A stretch of DNA of 64,000 nt from Actinoplanes xinjiangensis (lineage in GTDB: Bacteria; Actinomycetota; Actinomycetes; Mycobacteriales; Micromonosporaceae): assembly GCF_003148685.1 (NCBI RefSeq), contig NZ_QGGR01000004.1:124001-188000 (forward strand), in the 5' to 3' direction. The position numbers were made by a program, and so were the translations under genes. How positions within the stretch are numbered: the stretch's first letter is position 1; every line of letters begins with the position of its first letter. Under the pieces are notes generated by a model, which saw nothing but the letters and a program-made list of their open reading frames with translations, was not told the origin of the DNA and searched no databases. This document shows, in pieces, positions 42,787-51,165 of the stretch.

Positions 42787-44118
42787 CTACTGCTGCTTCA
42801 GGCGGGCGATCTCCGCTTCGAGGTCGGCAACGCGTTTCTCCAGCTGTACGCGGGTCGGTCGGGGAGCGACCGGTGTGTCCGCTCCTGATCTGCCCTTGAC
42901 GGGAGTCGGTGGTACCAGCCAGCCCACTCGCTGGAAGGCGACGATGGGTTGTTCGTACTGGCATGTCCAACACGTCGTCATCGGGTCCGGATCGAGGTGG
43001 CCCTGCTCGATCTGGCGGATCGCGTGCGCGTACTCGGCTACGCCGAGATGCTCTTTGATCTGTTCCATCCGAGCCTTGCGTCGGGCGACCTCGTCGGGAT
43101 CGTTCGGTTCCGTCTGCCGATGGCCGTCCGCTGGCTTCCAATCCAGCGGCGTGATCTGGTGGTCGAGGTGTCCGCATTCCAGCTTCACGGTCCAGTAGCC
43201 GACTGTCTCAGGGTCTCGCCGAAGGCGCTCGTCGCCTTCGAGATCCAGCGTCGACCGCGTGAGATAGCGACTGACCGCCTGGTACGGCGTTTCGGGGCTC
43301 CGGTGAGTGGTACAGATGTAAGCACCTTTACGCAGCGGGCTGCCGCCCCACGACCATGTCATGTCCGTCGGTGGCCGGTCATCGCCAAACGTCAGGATCT
43401 CCACGATGTCGCCGCAGCCCAGTTGCATCCGCCACCGGAACATCAGCTCCGCGTCCGGGAAAGAGGACCGCATCAACGCCCGGTCTTCTCCCTTCCCGGC
43501 TGCCAGGGCCTCGGCGCGGCGTTCGTTGTACTCGCGTAGGACCACAGCGACTGGCCGGGCTCGGCCGGGCAGCCGCCGCTCCGACTCGTGGCGCTCGTAG
43601 TTCGTACCTTCGCGCCGCGCCTTTCGTACCAGTTCCTCTGCACTGCCCTGAAGGATCTGCGAGATCCGGCGGATCTGGTCGGGGCTCATCGGAGATGGCG
43701 GGCAGCATCGTCCGCAATGGCTGACCGCGCTGCCCGCCATACTCCATCGCCCGGCGTGGCAGTAGGGGTGCCGCTCCTTGAAGGCTTGCTCCGCAGCGGT
43801 GCGGGCGGCCTGCTCCTCGGCGGTCAGATACATCGTGCCTTTGCCGCTCCACGAGGGCGCCTCACCGATCGAGACGAGTTCCTCGCCGCAGCCAGGACAC
43901 GGTTCGCCGGCCATCATCTGTTCGTGTGTCAGCCGGTCCCACTCCGTATAGGTGGGCGCGGACCATGCTTCGCACTGGAGATACTTCGTGACGTCGTTGG
44001 CGACCATTCGATGGAGTTCGCCGTACTTGCGGCACTCCGTGCAGTACGGGGTTCCGTCGTCTGCCTTGGCCGGCAGCTTGCGCAACGCGGCCTTGGTGAT
44101 CAGCGTCCGTTCGGTCAC
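42787..44118 (-). CDS. Cys-rich protein with C-terminal coiled coil (443 aa)
   Basis: Start chosen at GTG 44118 (AAGG-like RBS, start of sensible sequence); the frame is open to 44307. The N terminus holds several Cys pairs: YCTECRKYG, EPCPGCGEE and HCGRCCP, a zinc-ribbon-like set. The middle has CGDIVEILTFGDDRPP and a late WTCQYEQP. The last about 30 residues are a coiled coil (QLEKRVADLEAEIARLKQ). Spaced Cys pairs suggest zinc binding and perhaps nucleic acid contact. It converges on the HsdS gene across a 120-bp gap. I do not recognise the family. Confidence 0.65.
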   Translation of the reverse strand: MTERTLITKAALRKLPAKADDGTPYCTECRKYGELHRMVANDVTKYLQCEAWSAPTYTEWDRLTHEQMMAGEPCPGCGEELVSIGEAPSWSGKGTMYLTAEEQAARTAAEQAFKERHPYCHAGRWSMAGSAVSHCGRCCPPSPMSPDQIRRISQILQGSAEELVRKARREGTNYERHESERRLPGRARPVAVVLREYNERRAEALAAGKGEDRALMRSSFPDAELMFRWRMQLGCGDIVEILTFGDDRPPTDMTWSWGGSPLRKGAYICTTHRSPETPYQAVSRYLTRSTLDLEGDERLRRDPETVGYWTVKLECGHLDHQITPLDWKPADGHRQTEPNDPDEVARRKARMEQIKEHLGVAEYAHAIRQIEQGHLDPDPMTTCWTCQYEQPIVAFQRVGWLVPPTPVKGRSGADTPVAPRPTRVQLEKRVADLEAEIARLKQQ

Positions 44119-44832
44119 CGCCAGCGGCCTTCCCGTGCGACATCGATGATTCAGGCTATTCACCGGTCGCGAGCTATCGACATCCCACGAACGAGTGGTC
44201 GCGGCGATTCGAGACGAGCCTCTCGATCTTGCTGGTGTTCCACGGAGTCCGCGTCTCAGCGTTCCCACGGATGCTGAACCGCTACCCCTCGGGCAGAGAT
44301 CGATCATGGTTTTCCGCCTGTCGCGAGCAACTTCGCCGGGCGCATCGACCCACCGATCACCTGGCTCGCGGGGTGCGTGAGCTGGTCAAACGTCCCAGTA
44401 GGGGCTTGCCGGAAACGGTCGTGGTGTGGTTCGCATGGTGCAACGTCCGGCCCACGGAACCTGCCTGGGAGCGACCCCCAGACCCCGCGTCACGGTGGTC
44501 GCCCCAGGCGGTATCGCCTCCCGGCTGTTCAAGCGGGAACACAATACGTCCGTGGCCGGCCTCCCTGTATGCCTTTGTCGTTTCTGGAACCCGGACCGGT
44601 GCAAACCGCGAGCGAGTCGGCTCAGCCTCAACTCTCCTCGGGTCAAAAGGCGGAAACGGTCTCGTACCCGCTCGATTCCGGCGCATAGGGCGAACGCGAG
44701 ATGCGCCGTGCTAATACATTCCGGCGATCAGATGCTTGACGATGTCCGACCGGTCCGGTCGCCGGGGAGCGGCGCGGGAGAGGGCCTTCCGCTTGAGTCC
44801 CCATGCGACACTCGGGGCCGGAGGTGCCCGAC
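44119..44832. other. 714-bp gene-poor stretch, possible right border of the element
   Basis: Open frames here (for example 44229-44714 plus) have no RBS and no protein-like composition. No tRNA fragment, insertion sequence or strong hairpin is visible, and no second copy of the tRNA 3' half was found. It separates the defence-rich region from the downstream backbone-like genes, so it is the best place to look for the far attachment site. The RBS of the next gene lies at its end (GGAGGTG 44820-44826). Confidence 0.4.
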
Positions 44833-45183
44833 ATGTTTGGTCGCAGGCGCAAGCGTGAAACGCCGCCCGAGCCCCACTTCTCCGTCACTCCGATGCCCTC
44901 CCGGACCGCCGCGCGGCAGGCGGCGTCGAGTGGGGACCCGGTCGAGATGAACCGGCTCGGCAACCGCCTCAAACTCGACGGCAAGATCGATGAGGCGGTC
45001 GAGTGGTATCGCAAGGCCGCCGAGGCGGGTAACAGCGACGCCGCCGCCAACCTCGCGACCTGCCTGATGTCGCAGGGCCGCAACAGGGAGGCCGCGCAGT
45101 GGTTCCGGCGCGCCGGTGGGCCGCTGGGTGAGGCGTTCGCTCAGCGGTTGGAGAACGAGCCGGACGGCCCCGCGGCCCGTTGA
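44833..45183 (+). CDS. Small Sel1/TPR-repeat protein (116 aa)
   Basis: ATG 44833 with GGAGGTG upstream. After a basic N terminus (FGRRRKRE) it has two to three helix pairs of the Sel1/TPR type (EMNRLGNRLKLDGKIDEAVE; WYRKAAEAGNSDAAANLATC; REAAQWFRRAGG). Its stop TGA overlaps the TTG start of the CHAT protein, so the two are coupled. A short TPR adaptor beside a TPR-CHAT protease suggests protein-protein sensing. Confidence 0.75.
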   Translation: MFGRRRKRETPPEPHFSVTPMPSRTAARQAASSGDPVEMNRLGNRLKLDGKIDEAVEWYRKAAEAGNSDAAANLATCLMSQGRNREAAQWFRRAGGPLGEAFAQRLENEPDGPAAR

Positions 45184-47723
45184 GCGGCATCCCCGACCCG
45201 TGGGGGTCACCGCTTTACAACACGCTGGTCGCCACCTGCGCAGAGGCCGAGAGGCTGCATACCGCGTACGAGCGGACCGGTCGCCTCTCCGACCTGGAGT
45301 CGGCCGTCGCGCTCTTCAGCGCGGTCCTCGACTACGCGCACAACGTCGATGTGCGCAGCACCGCGGTGAACGGGCTCGGCACGGCGATGTGGTCACGGTA
45401 CGAGCGGTCCGGTGATCCCGGTGACCTGGACACCGCGATCCGGCTGTTCCGTGAGGCGCTCGCGATGTACCCGGACGAGCACACGCCGGCCATTCCGTCG
45501 TTCCACGCGAACCTGGCCGGGGTGCTGCGCTTGCGGTGGCGCCGCACCGGCGACCAGGCCGACCTGGGCGCGTCGGTCGCGGAGGCGCGTGCCGCCGTGG
45601 CGACCACCTCGGCCGGCGACCCGCGGCGCGCATGGCGGCTGAACAACGTGGCCGACGGCCTGCTCGCGCTGTCGTTGCAGCACGACGACTCGTCCGCGCT
45701 CGTGGAGGCCGTCGACCTCTTTCGCGAGGCCGTGCAGACGGCCCGGCCCGGTGATGAGCTGGCCGGCATGCGGTCCAACCTGGCCGAGGCGCTGAGGCTG
45801 CGCTATCGATCCACCGGCGGCCGCGACCGTGCCCTGCTGGACGAGGCGGTCGAGCAGGGCCGTGCCGCGCTGGCGGCGGCGCCGAAGCACCCGTTGCGGC
45901 CGCGGTTCCAGGCCAACCTGGCTCTGGTGCTGCTCGACCGGTTCGCCGCGCGGCACCGGCCGGGCGATCTGTCCGAAGCCGCCGGCCTGGCGCAGAAGGC
46001 GGTCGACGCCACCCCGCCGGGGCACCCCAACCGCACCGAACGGCTGATCACCTTGAGCGGGGCCCGGCGGTTGGAGACGATCCGCGGACGGCCACGGCGG
46101 CGCATGGTCGAGCTCGCACAGGAGGCGGTGGCCGCCACTCCGGACGGGCATCATCTGCGCTCCGACGCGCTGCTCAACCTGGGCTGGGCGCTGGCGTTCC
46201 AGGCCGCGTCCGGTGACGTCGCCGCCGGCAACCGGGCGCGGGAGGTGTTCCGGCAGCTGGCGAACGACCCCGCCGTCCAGGTACGGGTCCGGGTGTCAGC
46301 GGCCTGGCAGTGGGCGAACACCGCGCTGAGCCGCGACGACCTGGCCGAGGCGCGGATCGGGTTCGACCTGGCGGTGACGTTGCTTCCGCGTACCGCGCCG
46401 CGCCGCGTGACCCACGCCGACCGGGAGCGGCAGCTCGCCTCGTTCTCCGGCCTGGCCCGGGATGCCGCGGCGTGCGCCGTGCAGGCGGGGGACCCGGTCG
46501 ACGCGCTGCGCCTGCTGGAACACGGCAGGGGAGTGCTGCTGAGCCACGCGCTCGATATTCGTACGGAGCTGACCGGTCTGCGCCCGGAGCTGGCCGAGCG
46601 GTTCGTGGTGTTGCGCACCGCACTGGACCGGCCGGAGGGCGCGGCGTTCAGCACGAGAGCCGGGGCCGGCCCGGAACTGCCCGGCGAGGACCGCCACGCC
46701 CTCGCCACCGAGTGGGAGGCGCTGATCCACGAGATCCGGGAGCAGCCGGGTTTCGCCCGCTTCCTACGCCCCCCGCCGATCGACGACCTGATCGCCGCGA
46801 CCACCGTTCACCGTCCTGTCGTCGTGCTGAACATCAGCGGCCTGCGCTGCGACGCCCTGCTGATCGACGGCCGCATCCGGGTGCTGCCGCTGCGGCTGAC
46901 GCTCGACGAGGCGACACAGCGGGCTCTGCGGTTCCGGGCGGCGGTCGCCGAACGGGTGGACGAGACCCTGGAATGGCTTCGGACCGAGGTGACCGGCCCG
47001 GTCCTGGACGCTCTGGACCTGCCGCCGGGCAGCCGGCTGTGGTGGGTGCCGACCGGCCCGCTCACCACGCTCCCGCTGCACGCCGCCGCCGGCGACCGGG
47101 TGGTGTCGTCCTATGCGCCGACGGTCCGCAGCCTGGTCACCGCGTGGCGCACGCCGCCGGCCGGCCCGGTGTCCGACCCGCTGGTCGTCAGCATGCCCAC
47201 CACGCCCGGCCTGCCCCCGCTGCCCAGCGTGGCGGCGGAGACCGCGACACTGCCGGCCGGTCGCGTCCTGACCGGCGAGGACGCGGTGCGCCGGGCGGTG
47301 CTGGACGCGCTGCCGCACCACTCGTGGGCGCACTTCGCCTGTCACGCGGTCAGCGCCGCGGACGGCTCGGCCGACGGTCACCTCGTCCTCCAGGATCAGC
47401 TCACCGTCTCCGACATCGCCCGGCTGCGCCTGCACGACGCGGCCATCGCCTACCTCTCCGCCTGCGACACCGGCGTCCCGCGGGAGAACCTCGACGACGA
47501 GGCGCTGCACGTGGCCGGTGCGTTCCACATCGCCGGTTTCCGGCACGTGATCGGCACCCTCTGGTCCATCAAGGACCATCTGGCGGCCGAGGTGGCGGCC
47601 GGTTTCTACGCCCGGCTGGACACCGCCGAGGACGCGGCCACCGCCCTGCACGAGACCGTGCGCGAACTACGGGCGGTGCACGGGCCCGGGGCGTGGGCGC
47701 CGTACATCCACTTCGGTCCATGA
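45180..47723 (+). CDS. TPR-CHAT domain protease-like protein (847 aa)
   Basis: TTG 45180 overlaps the preceding stop. Residues 1-500 are helical tetratricopeptide-type repeats (ALFSAVLDYAHNVDVRSTAV; AIRLFREALAMYP). The C terminus is a CHAT (caspase-like) domain, with histidine in HFACHAV (H722) and nucleophile in YLSACDTG (C762). CHAT proteases act in bacterial immunity and programmed death, for example in gasdermin and Craspase-type systems; actinomycetes also hold many of unknown role. The coupled TPR protein and the following membrane-linked protein form its likely operon. Confidence 0.9.
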   Translation: MSGIPDPWGSPLYNTLVATCAEAERLHTAYERTGRLSDLESAVALFSAVLDYAHNVDVRSTAVNGLGTAMWSRYERSGDPGDLDTAIRLFREALAMYPDEHTPAIPSFHANLAGVLRLRWRRTGDQADLGASVAEARAAVATTSAGDPRRAWRLNNVADGLLALSLQHDDSSALVEAVDLFREAVQTARPGDELAGMRSNLAEALRLRYRSTGGRDRALLDEAVEQGRAALAAAPKHPLRPRFQANLALVLLDRFAARHRPGDLSEAAGLAQKAVDATPPGHPNRTERLITLSGARRLETIRGRPRRRMVELAQEAVAATPDGHHLRSDALLNLGWALAFQAASGDVAAGNRAREVFRQLANDPAVQVRVRVSAAWQWANTALSRDDLAEARIGFDLAVTLLPRTAPRRVTHADRERQLASFSGLARDAAACAVQAGDPVDALRLLEHGRGVLLSHALDIRTELTGLRPELAERFVVLRTALDRPEGAAFSTRAGAGPELPGEDRHALATEWEALIHEIREQPGFARFLRPPPIDDLIAATTVHRPVVVLNISGLRCDALLIDGRIRVLPLRLTLDEATQRALRFRAAVAERVDETLEWLRTEVTGPVLDALDLPPGSRLWWVPTGPLTTLPLHAAAGDRVVSSYAPTVRSLVTAWRTPPAGPVSDPLVVSMPTTPGLPPLPSVAAETATLPAGRVLTGEDAVRRAVLDALPHHSWAHFACHAVSAADGSADGHLVLQDQLTVSDIARLRLHDAAIAYLSACDTGVPRENLDDEALHVAGAFHIAGFRHVIGTLWSIKDHLAAEVAAGFYARLDTAEDAATALHETVRELRAVHGPGAWAPYIHFGP

Positions 47724-47727
47724 CACC

Positions 47728-48135
47728 ATGGTCGACGTGACTGACGGACCCGACGGCACCGACCGCGGCGCCACCGAGCTCATCCTCGGCGCCCTGGCCG
47801 GCTCTGCACTGCTGCCCTTCCTCCAGGCCGTGGCGACCAGGGCGGGCGAGGACGCCTACCAGGCGATCCGTGACCGGCTCCCCTGGCGCAGCCGGCGTGG
47901 GGCGCGAGCCGAGCTGAAGGAGGCGGGCGTCGTGAGCCTCGCCGCCCGTGACGCCCGGGTGGTGCTGCAACTGCCGGAACGGGTCACCCCGGTGATGGCG
48001 GCCCGGCTGGAGAACGTACGGCTGCCGGTCGACCGTACCGGCTGGGCGGTGGTGAGCTGGGACGAGGTGCAGTCCCGCTGGGTGGTGGAGCTGGTGGCCG
48101 AGCCCCCGCCGTCGGCGACCCCGGTCGAGCCGTGA
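47728..48135 (+). CDS. Hypothetical protein, likely partner of the CHAT protein (135 aa)
   Basis: ATG 47728, 4 bp after the CHAT stop. The N-terminal half has a hydrophobic Ala/Leu helix (LILGALAGSALLPFLQAVA) followed by an amphipathic helix (AGEDAYQAIRDRL). The second half is a beta-rich domain (DARVVLQLPERVTPVMAARL; WAVVSWDEVQSRWVVELVAE). It may associate with membranes. The role is unknown; tight spacing suggests it works with the CHAT protein. Confidence 0.6.
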   Translation: MVDVTDGPDGTDRGATELILGALAGSALLPFLQAVATRAGEDAYQAIRDRLPWRSRRGARAELKEAGVVSLAARDARVVLQLPERVTPVMAARLENVRLPVDRTGWAVVSWDEVQSRWVVELVAEPPPSATPVEP

Positions 48136-48177
48136 CTCCCGGTCCGACCCGGGTTTCAGCGGCATCGGGCGGCCGGG

Positions 48178-48555
48178 TCACACCCTGCAGAGACTGGCCC
48201 TGGTCGCCTCGACGATCGCCTTCGCGGTCGTCTCGTCGACCTTGAACCGGGTTGCGGCGTTCCCGGCCACCTGGGCGTCCGTCTTGTCCTGCCGGATGTC
48301 CAGGCAGATGCTCCGGCCGTGACTGAGAACGCCGTCGATCTCGGCCAGCCGTGCGTCCACCCCGGCCAGCGCCCTCAGATACCCCTCCTCCGGCCCCTCG
48401 GAGAAACGCAGACCAGGCTGCAGGAACTCCGCTCCGCGCGGTGCCTCGGACGTCGATGCCGCCGTCGCCGGCGTCGCCGGGTTGCTGCCGGCACAGCCCG
48501 CCAGCGCGCTGATCGCCACCGCCGCACCGGCCACCCAGACCCGCATCGCTCGCAT
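48178..48555 (-). CDS. Lipoprotein, DUF732-like (125 aa)
   Basis: ATG 48555. It has a signal peptide with lipobox (VAISALAGCAGS, Cys at 21), then a Ser/Thr/Pro linker and a helical domain with two conserved Cys (RSICLDIRQDKTDAQV and ATRASLC at the end). This Cys-bounded helical domain resembles DUF732 exported proteins of actinobacteria. It is predicted to be anchored outside the cytoplasmic membrane. It converges on the gene ending at 48135, and a weak GACCCGG/CCGGGTC hairpin lies between them. Confidence 0.7.
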   Translation of the reverse strand: MRAMRVWVAGAAVAISALAGCAGSNPATPATAASTSEAPRGAEFLQPGLRFSEGPEEGYLRALAGVDARLAEIDGVLSHGRSICLDIRQDKTDAQVAGNAATRFKVDETTAKAIVEATRASLCRV

Positions 48556-48623
48556 TGCCGCTCCCGTCCTCAGTGGAGTGATTCCAGGAACACGGTACGG
48601 CGTCGGTGGCCTACGGTGATGCG

Positions 48624-49367
48624 ATGATCATGAAGGCGTACGACATCGTGGTCGGCGGTGACGGTGCGACACCGCCGCCCGGCCGGCCGGCGCTGCTCCC
48701 GGCCGGATGGGCGGGGCCCCAGGGTCCTGCGATCGACCCGGTGACCTGGCCCCGGTCGCCGCGCACCGGTCAGCCGATGCACCACCGATTCACCCTGTGG
48801 CTTCCGCTGGAGTACCGGCGCCGCGGCGAGGACCTGGTCGCCGTGTCGGTGTTCCAGTGGTGCGACGCCCTCTACTGGCGCGGGCCGGCGAGTCCCGGCA
48901 CGGCCGTGCCAGCGCATCCGCATCTGCAACTGGCCGACGACGGTGTCGACCAGGTCTTCGCCCTGCTGTGGCTCACGGAGGCCGAGTATTCCGGACCGCG
49001 AACCGCCCGTCCGGTTCCCGCCGCACCGCCGGTGGACGGCGAACAGGACCCGGACGGTGTGCCGCCGAGGTACGCGCCGTTGGGCGCGGTGTGGCTGGCC
49101 GAACGTGACGATCCCCAGGCCGGCGTGGCCCCCGCGGACTCCGATGACGACGACGATGACGATGACGACGACGAGCGGTACGAAACGTTCGGTATGGAAC
49201 ACCTGGGCGGCACCGTCATGAGCCCGAACGGTCCGCGGGACGGCCTGTCACCCTGGTACCTCGAGGTCAACCGGCTCGGTGGGGTGAACCACGGCGGCGA
49301 CCGGGACATCGCCTTCGACCTGGCGTCGGCGCTGATGCTGGGCGGAATGTCGAGCCACATCCGGTAG
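48624..49367 (+). CDS. Hypothetical protein with a poly-Asp run (247 aa)
   Basis: ATG 48624 (GTG 48606 in frame is an alternative; neither has a strong RBS). The first about 160 residues form a globular domain (MHHRFTLWLPLEYRRRGED; LVAVSVFQWCDALYWRG). A linker follows with ten Asp in a row (from a GAC/GAT repeat near 49144), and the end is a conserved-looking FGMEHLGGTVM block. The acidic run may bind cations or basic proteins. I do not recognise the family. Confidence 0.55.
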   Translation: MIMKAYDIVVGGDGATPPPGRPALLPAGWAGPQGPAIDPVTWPRSPRTGQPMHHRFTLWLPLEYRRRGEDLVAVSVFQWCDALYWRGPASPGTAVPAHPHLQLADDGVDQVFALLWLTEAEYSGPRTARPVPAAPPVDGEQDPDGVPPRYAPLGAVWLAERDDPQAGVAPADSDDDDDDDDDDERYETFGMEHLGGTVMSPNGPRDGLSPWYLEVNRLGGVNHGGDRDIAFDLASALMLGGMSSHIR

Positions 49368-49677
49368 GGACGCCGAGCGCGGCACCGGTCCCGGACACCT
49401 GAACCCACCTCGCCGCGGTGTACGACGCGACGTCCGGCCGCTCGGCGAGGTGACCCCGTGGGGAAGGGACGCGGTGCCGGCGGTTCGCTCAGCCGATCCG
49501 GGTTTGACCCGCGACGGCCCGGGCATCAGCTGAGCAGAGTCCTCATGCCGGCCGGACTCCCGCGGCCGCTGATCCCTTTCGGTCTCTGGAGTCCTCATCA
49601 GTACGCACCTGACCAGCGCCGAACTGCATGCCGCGCTCGCCGCACCGGCGCCGGCCGACGGGTTCGTCAGCCGGCGG

Positions 49678-50409
49678 GTGGACGCGGCGGGCCTCGACCT
49701 GCATGTCAGGCAACGGGTCGCCACCGACCGGACGACACCGTGCGTCCTCCTCCACGGGCTCGCGGTCTCCCACCGCTACCTGATGCCCACCGCCCGCCAC
49801 CTCGACGGCCGCTCGGTGTTCGTACCCGACCTGCCCGGTTTCGGGTTGTCCGGCCGCCTCCGGACCGTCGTCGACGTCGGCGGGCACGCCGCGACGATCG
49901 CCGCACTCCTCGACCGCCTCGGAACCGGCCCCGCCGCACTGGTGGGCCACTCGTTCGGCTGCCAGGTCGCCGTCGAACTGGCGACGCGCCGTCCCGACCT
50001 GGTGACATCGCTCGTGCTGGTCGGGCCGACCACCGACCCGGCCGCCGCGACATCCGCCGCGCAGTTGCGCCGGCTGGCCCGTGACCTGCTGCACGACGAC
50101 TGGCGGCAGACGCCGATCCTGGCCGCGGACATCCGCGACGCCGGACCGCGGCGCATCCTGCGGACGCTGCGTCACGCGGTCACCGACCGGATCGACGCGA
50201 AGCTGCCCACGATCCGCGTGCCGGTCCTGCTGGTCCGGGGCGGCCTCGATCCGATCACACCGGCCGCCTGGCTCGAACGGGCGGCCTCGATCACGCCGTA
50301 CGCACGGACGCTGACCATCGACGGTGCCGCACACAACGCCGCCACGACCGCCGGCCCCCGGCTCGCGGCGGCGATCCACGCCCACCTCGGCGCCGGGCAC
50401 CCGGCCTGA
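49678..50409 (+). CDS. Alpha/beta hydrolase
   Basis: Listed from GTG 49678, but the protein probably begins earlier. In-frame codons back to 49597 encode a plausible N terminus (TSAELHAALAAPAPADGF), with no ATG, GTG or TTG. GGAG at 49588-49591 stands five bases before ATC 49597. The fold is clear: oxyanion HG in VLLHGLAV, nucleophile elbow GHSFG, an Asp in LLVRGGLDPI and a late His in DGAAHNAAT. Substrate unknown. The 49368-49596 leader carries two competing inverted repeats. Confidence 0.85.
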   Translation: MDAAGLDLHVRQRVATDRTTPCVLLHGLAVSHRYLMPTARHLDGRSVFVPDLPGFGLSGRLRTVVDVGGHAATIAALLDRLGTGPAALVGHSFGCQVAVELATRRPDLVTSLVLVGPTTDPAAATSAAQLRRLARDLLHDDWRQTPILAADIRDAGPRRILRTLRHAVTDRIDAKLPTIRVPVLLVRGGLDPITPAAWLERAASITPYARTLTIDGAAHNAATTAGPRLAAAIHAHLGAGHPA

Positions 50410-50485
50410 CGCCGTCTCCGGTCGTCTATCCGTCAGGTCGCCCGGCATGGTCGACCCGCACGGTTCCCGTCGATAGCGTGAACCG

Positions 50486-50860
50486 GTGAACGATGTCGAT
50501 GCTGCGGAGGAATGGCTCGATTCGTGGGTGTCCCAGGTGGACACCCGAGCACGACAGGCCGTCGAGTTGTCCCGGCGGGTGGCCGCGCTGACCGGATCCG
50601 CGGACGGGCGCGACGGGGCGATCCGGGTGCGGGTCGGCTCGGCCGGGCAGGTGGAGACGCTGGAACTGGACGATCGCGTACACGAGCTCTCCGGTCCGGA
50701 ACTGGCCCGCGAGATCCTGGCGGTGATCCGGGGGGCGCAGTCCGTGCTGTCAGCGGAGGTAGCCGACCAGGTACAGGCGACGGTCGGTGCCGACAGCGAA
50801 GCCGGACGGGCGGTGATCGACTCGTTCGAGACCAGGTTTCCGGCGCCGGACGCGCGATGA
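50486..50860 (+). CDS. YbaB/EbfC-family protein
   Basis: 124 aa, GTG or ATG region at 50486, stop overlapping the next start (ATGA). The layout is an N-terminal helix, a beta-sheet with IRVRVGSAGQVETLELDDR, and a C-terminal helix: the YbaB/EbfC fold. Family members bind DNA. In actinomycetes they are often the first gene of WXG100/type VII effector cassettes, as here. Confidence 0.8.
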   Translation: MNDVDAAEEWLDSWVSQVDTRARQAVELSRRVAALTGSADGRDGAIRVRVGSAGQVETLELDDRVHELSGPELAREILAVIRGAQSVLSAEVADQVQATVGADSEAGRAVIDSFETRFPAPDAR

Positions 50861-51165
50861 GCACCGGCATGCGGTTCCCGGCCGAGGCGGTACGCCGGCA
50901 CGCCGACACGGTTGACGGGACCGTTGAGCAGATGGCTCTGGCCAGGTCGGCGGTGCGCGAGGTGAGCATGGACCGGCAGGCGTACGGTGAGCTCTGCCAG
51001 TTCCTGCCCGGCCTGCTGGATCCGCTGTTCAACGGGGCCGTCGACGTCGTGAACGGTGCGGTCGACGCCCTGTCGGAGACGGCGCACAGGTTGCGTGCCA
51101 CCGCCGCGACGATCGAGGAGACCGACGCGGACAGCGCTCGCCGGATCACCGGAGCGCAGCCGTGA
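50857..51165 (+). CDS. WXG100-like / ESX-type small protein (102 aa)
   Basis: ATG 50857, coupled on both sides (ATGA and GTGA). The product is helical, with VRRHADTVDGTVEQMALARS and a C-terminal helix AVDALSETAHRLRATAATIE. This is the shape of ESX-1 secretion-associated or WXG100-like proteins that pair with larger effectors. The WxG motif itself is not seen. It probably forms a helical hairpin that guides secretion of the following toxin. Confidence 0.72.
   Translation: MSTGMRFPAEAVRRHADTVDGTVEQMALARSAVREVSMDRQAYGELCQFLPGLLDPLFNGAVDVVNGAVDALSETAHRLRATAATIEETDADSARRITGAQP

Noticed and set aside
44229..44714. 161-aa plus-strand frame in the gene-poor stretch
   Set aside because: No RBS, mixed low-complexity composition, no similarity recognised; kept as intergenic.
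44119..44832. Second copy of the tRNA 3' half as the right attachment site
   Set aside because: I looked for the T-arm and anticodon-arm sequences here and around 39.8-40.1 kb and found no convincing match. Serine integrase cores can be too short to see by eye.
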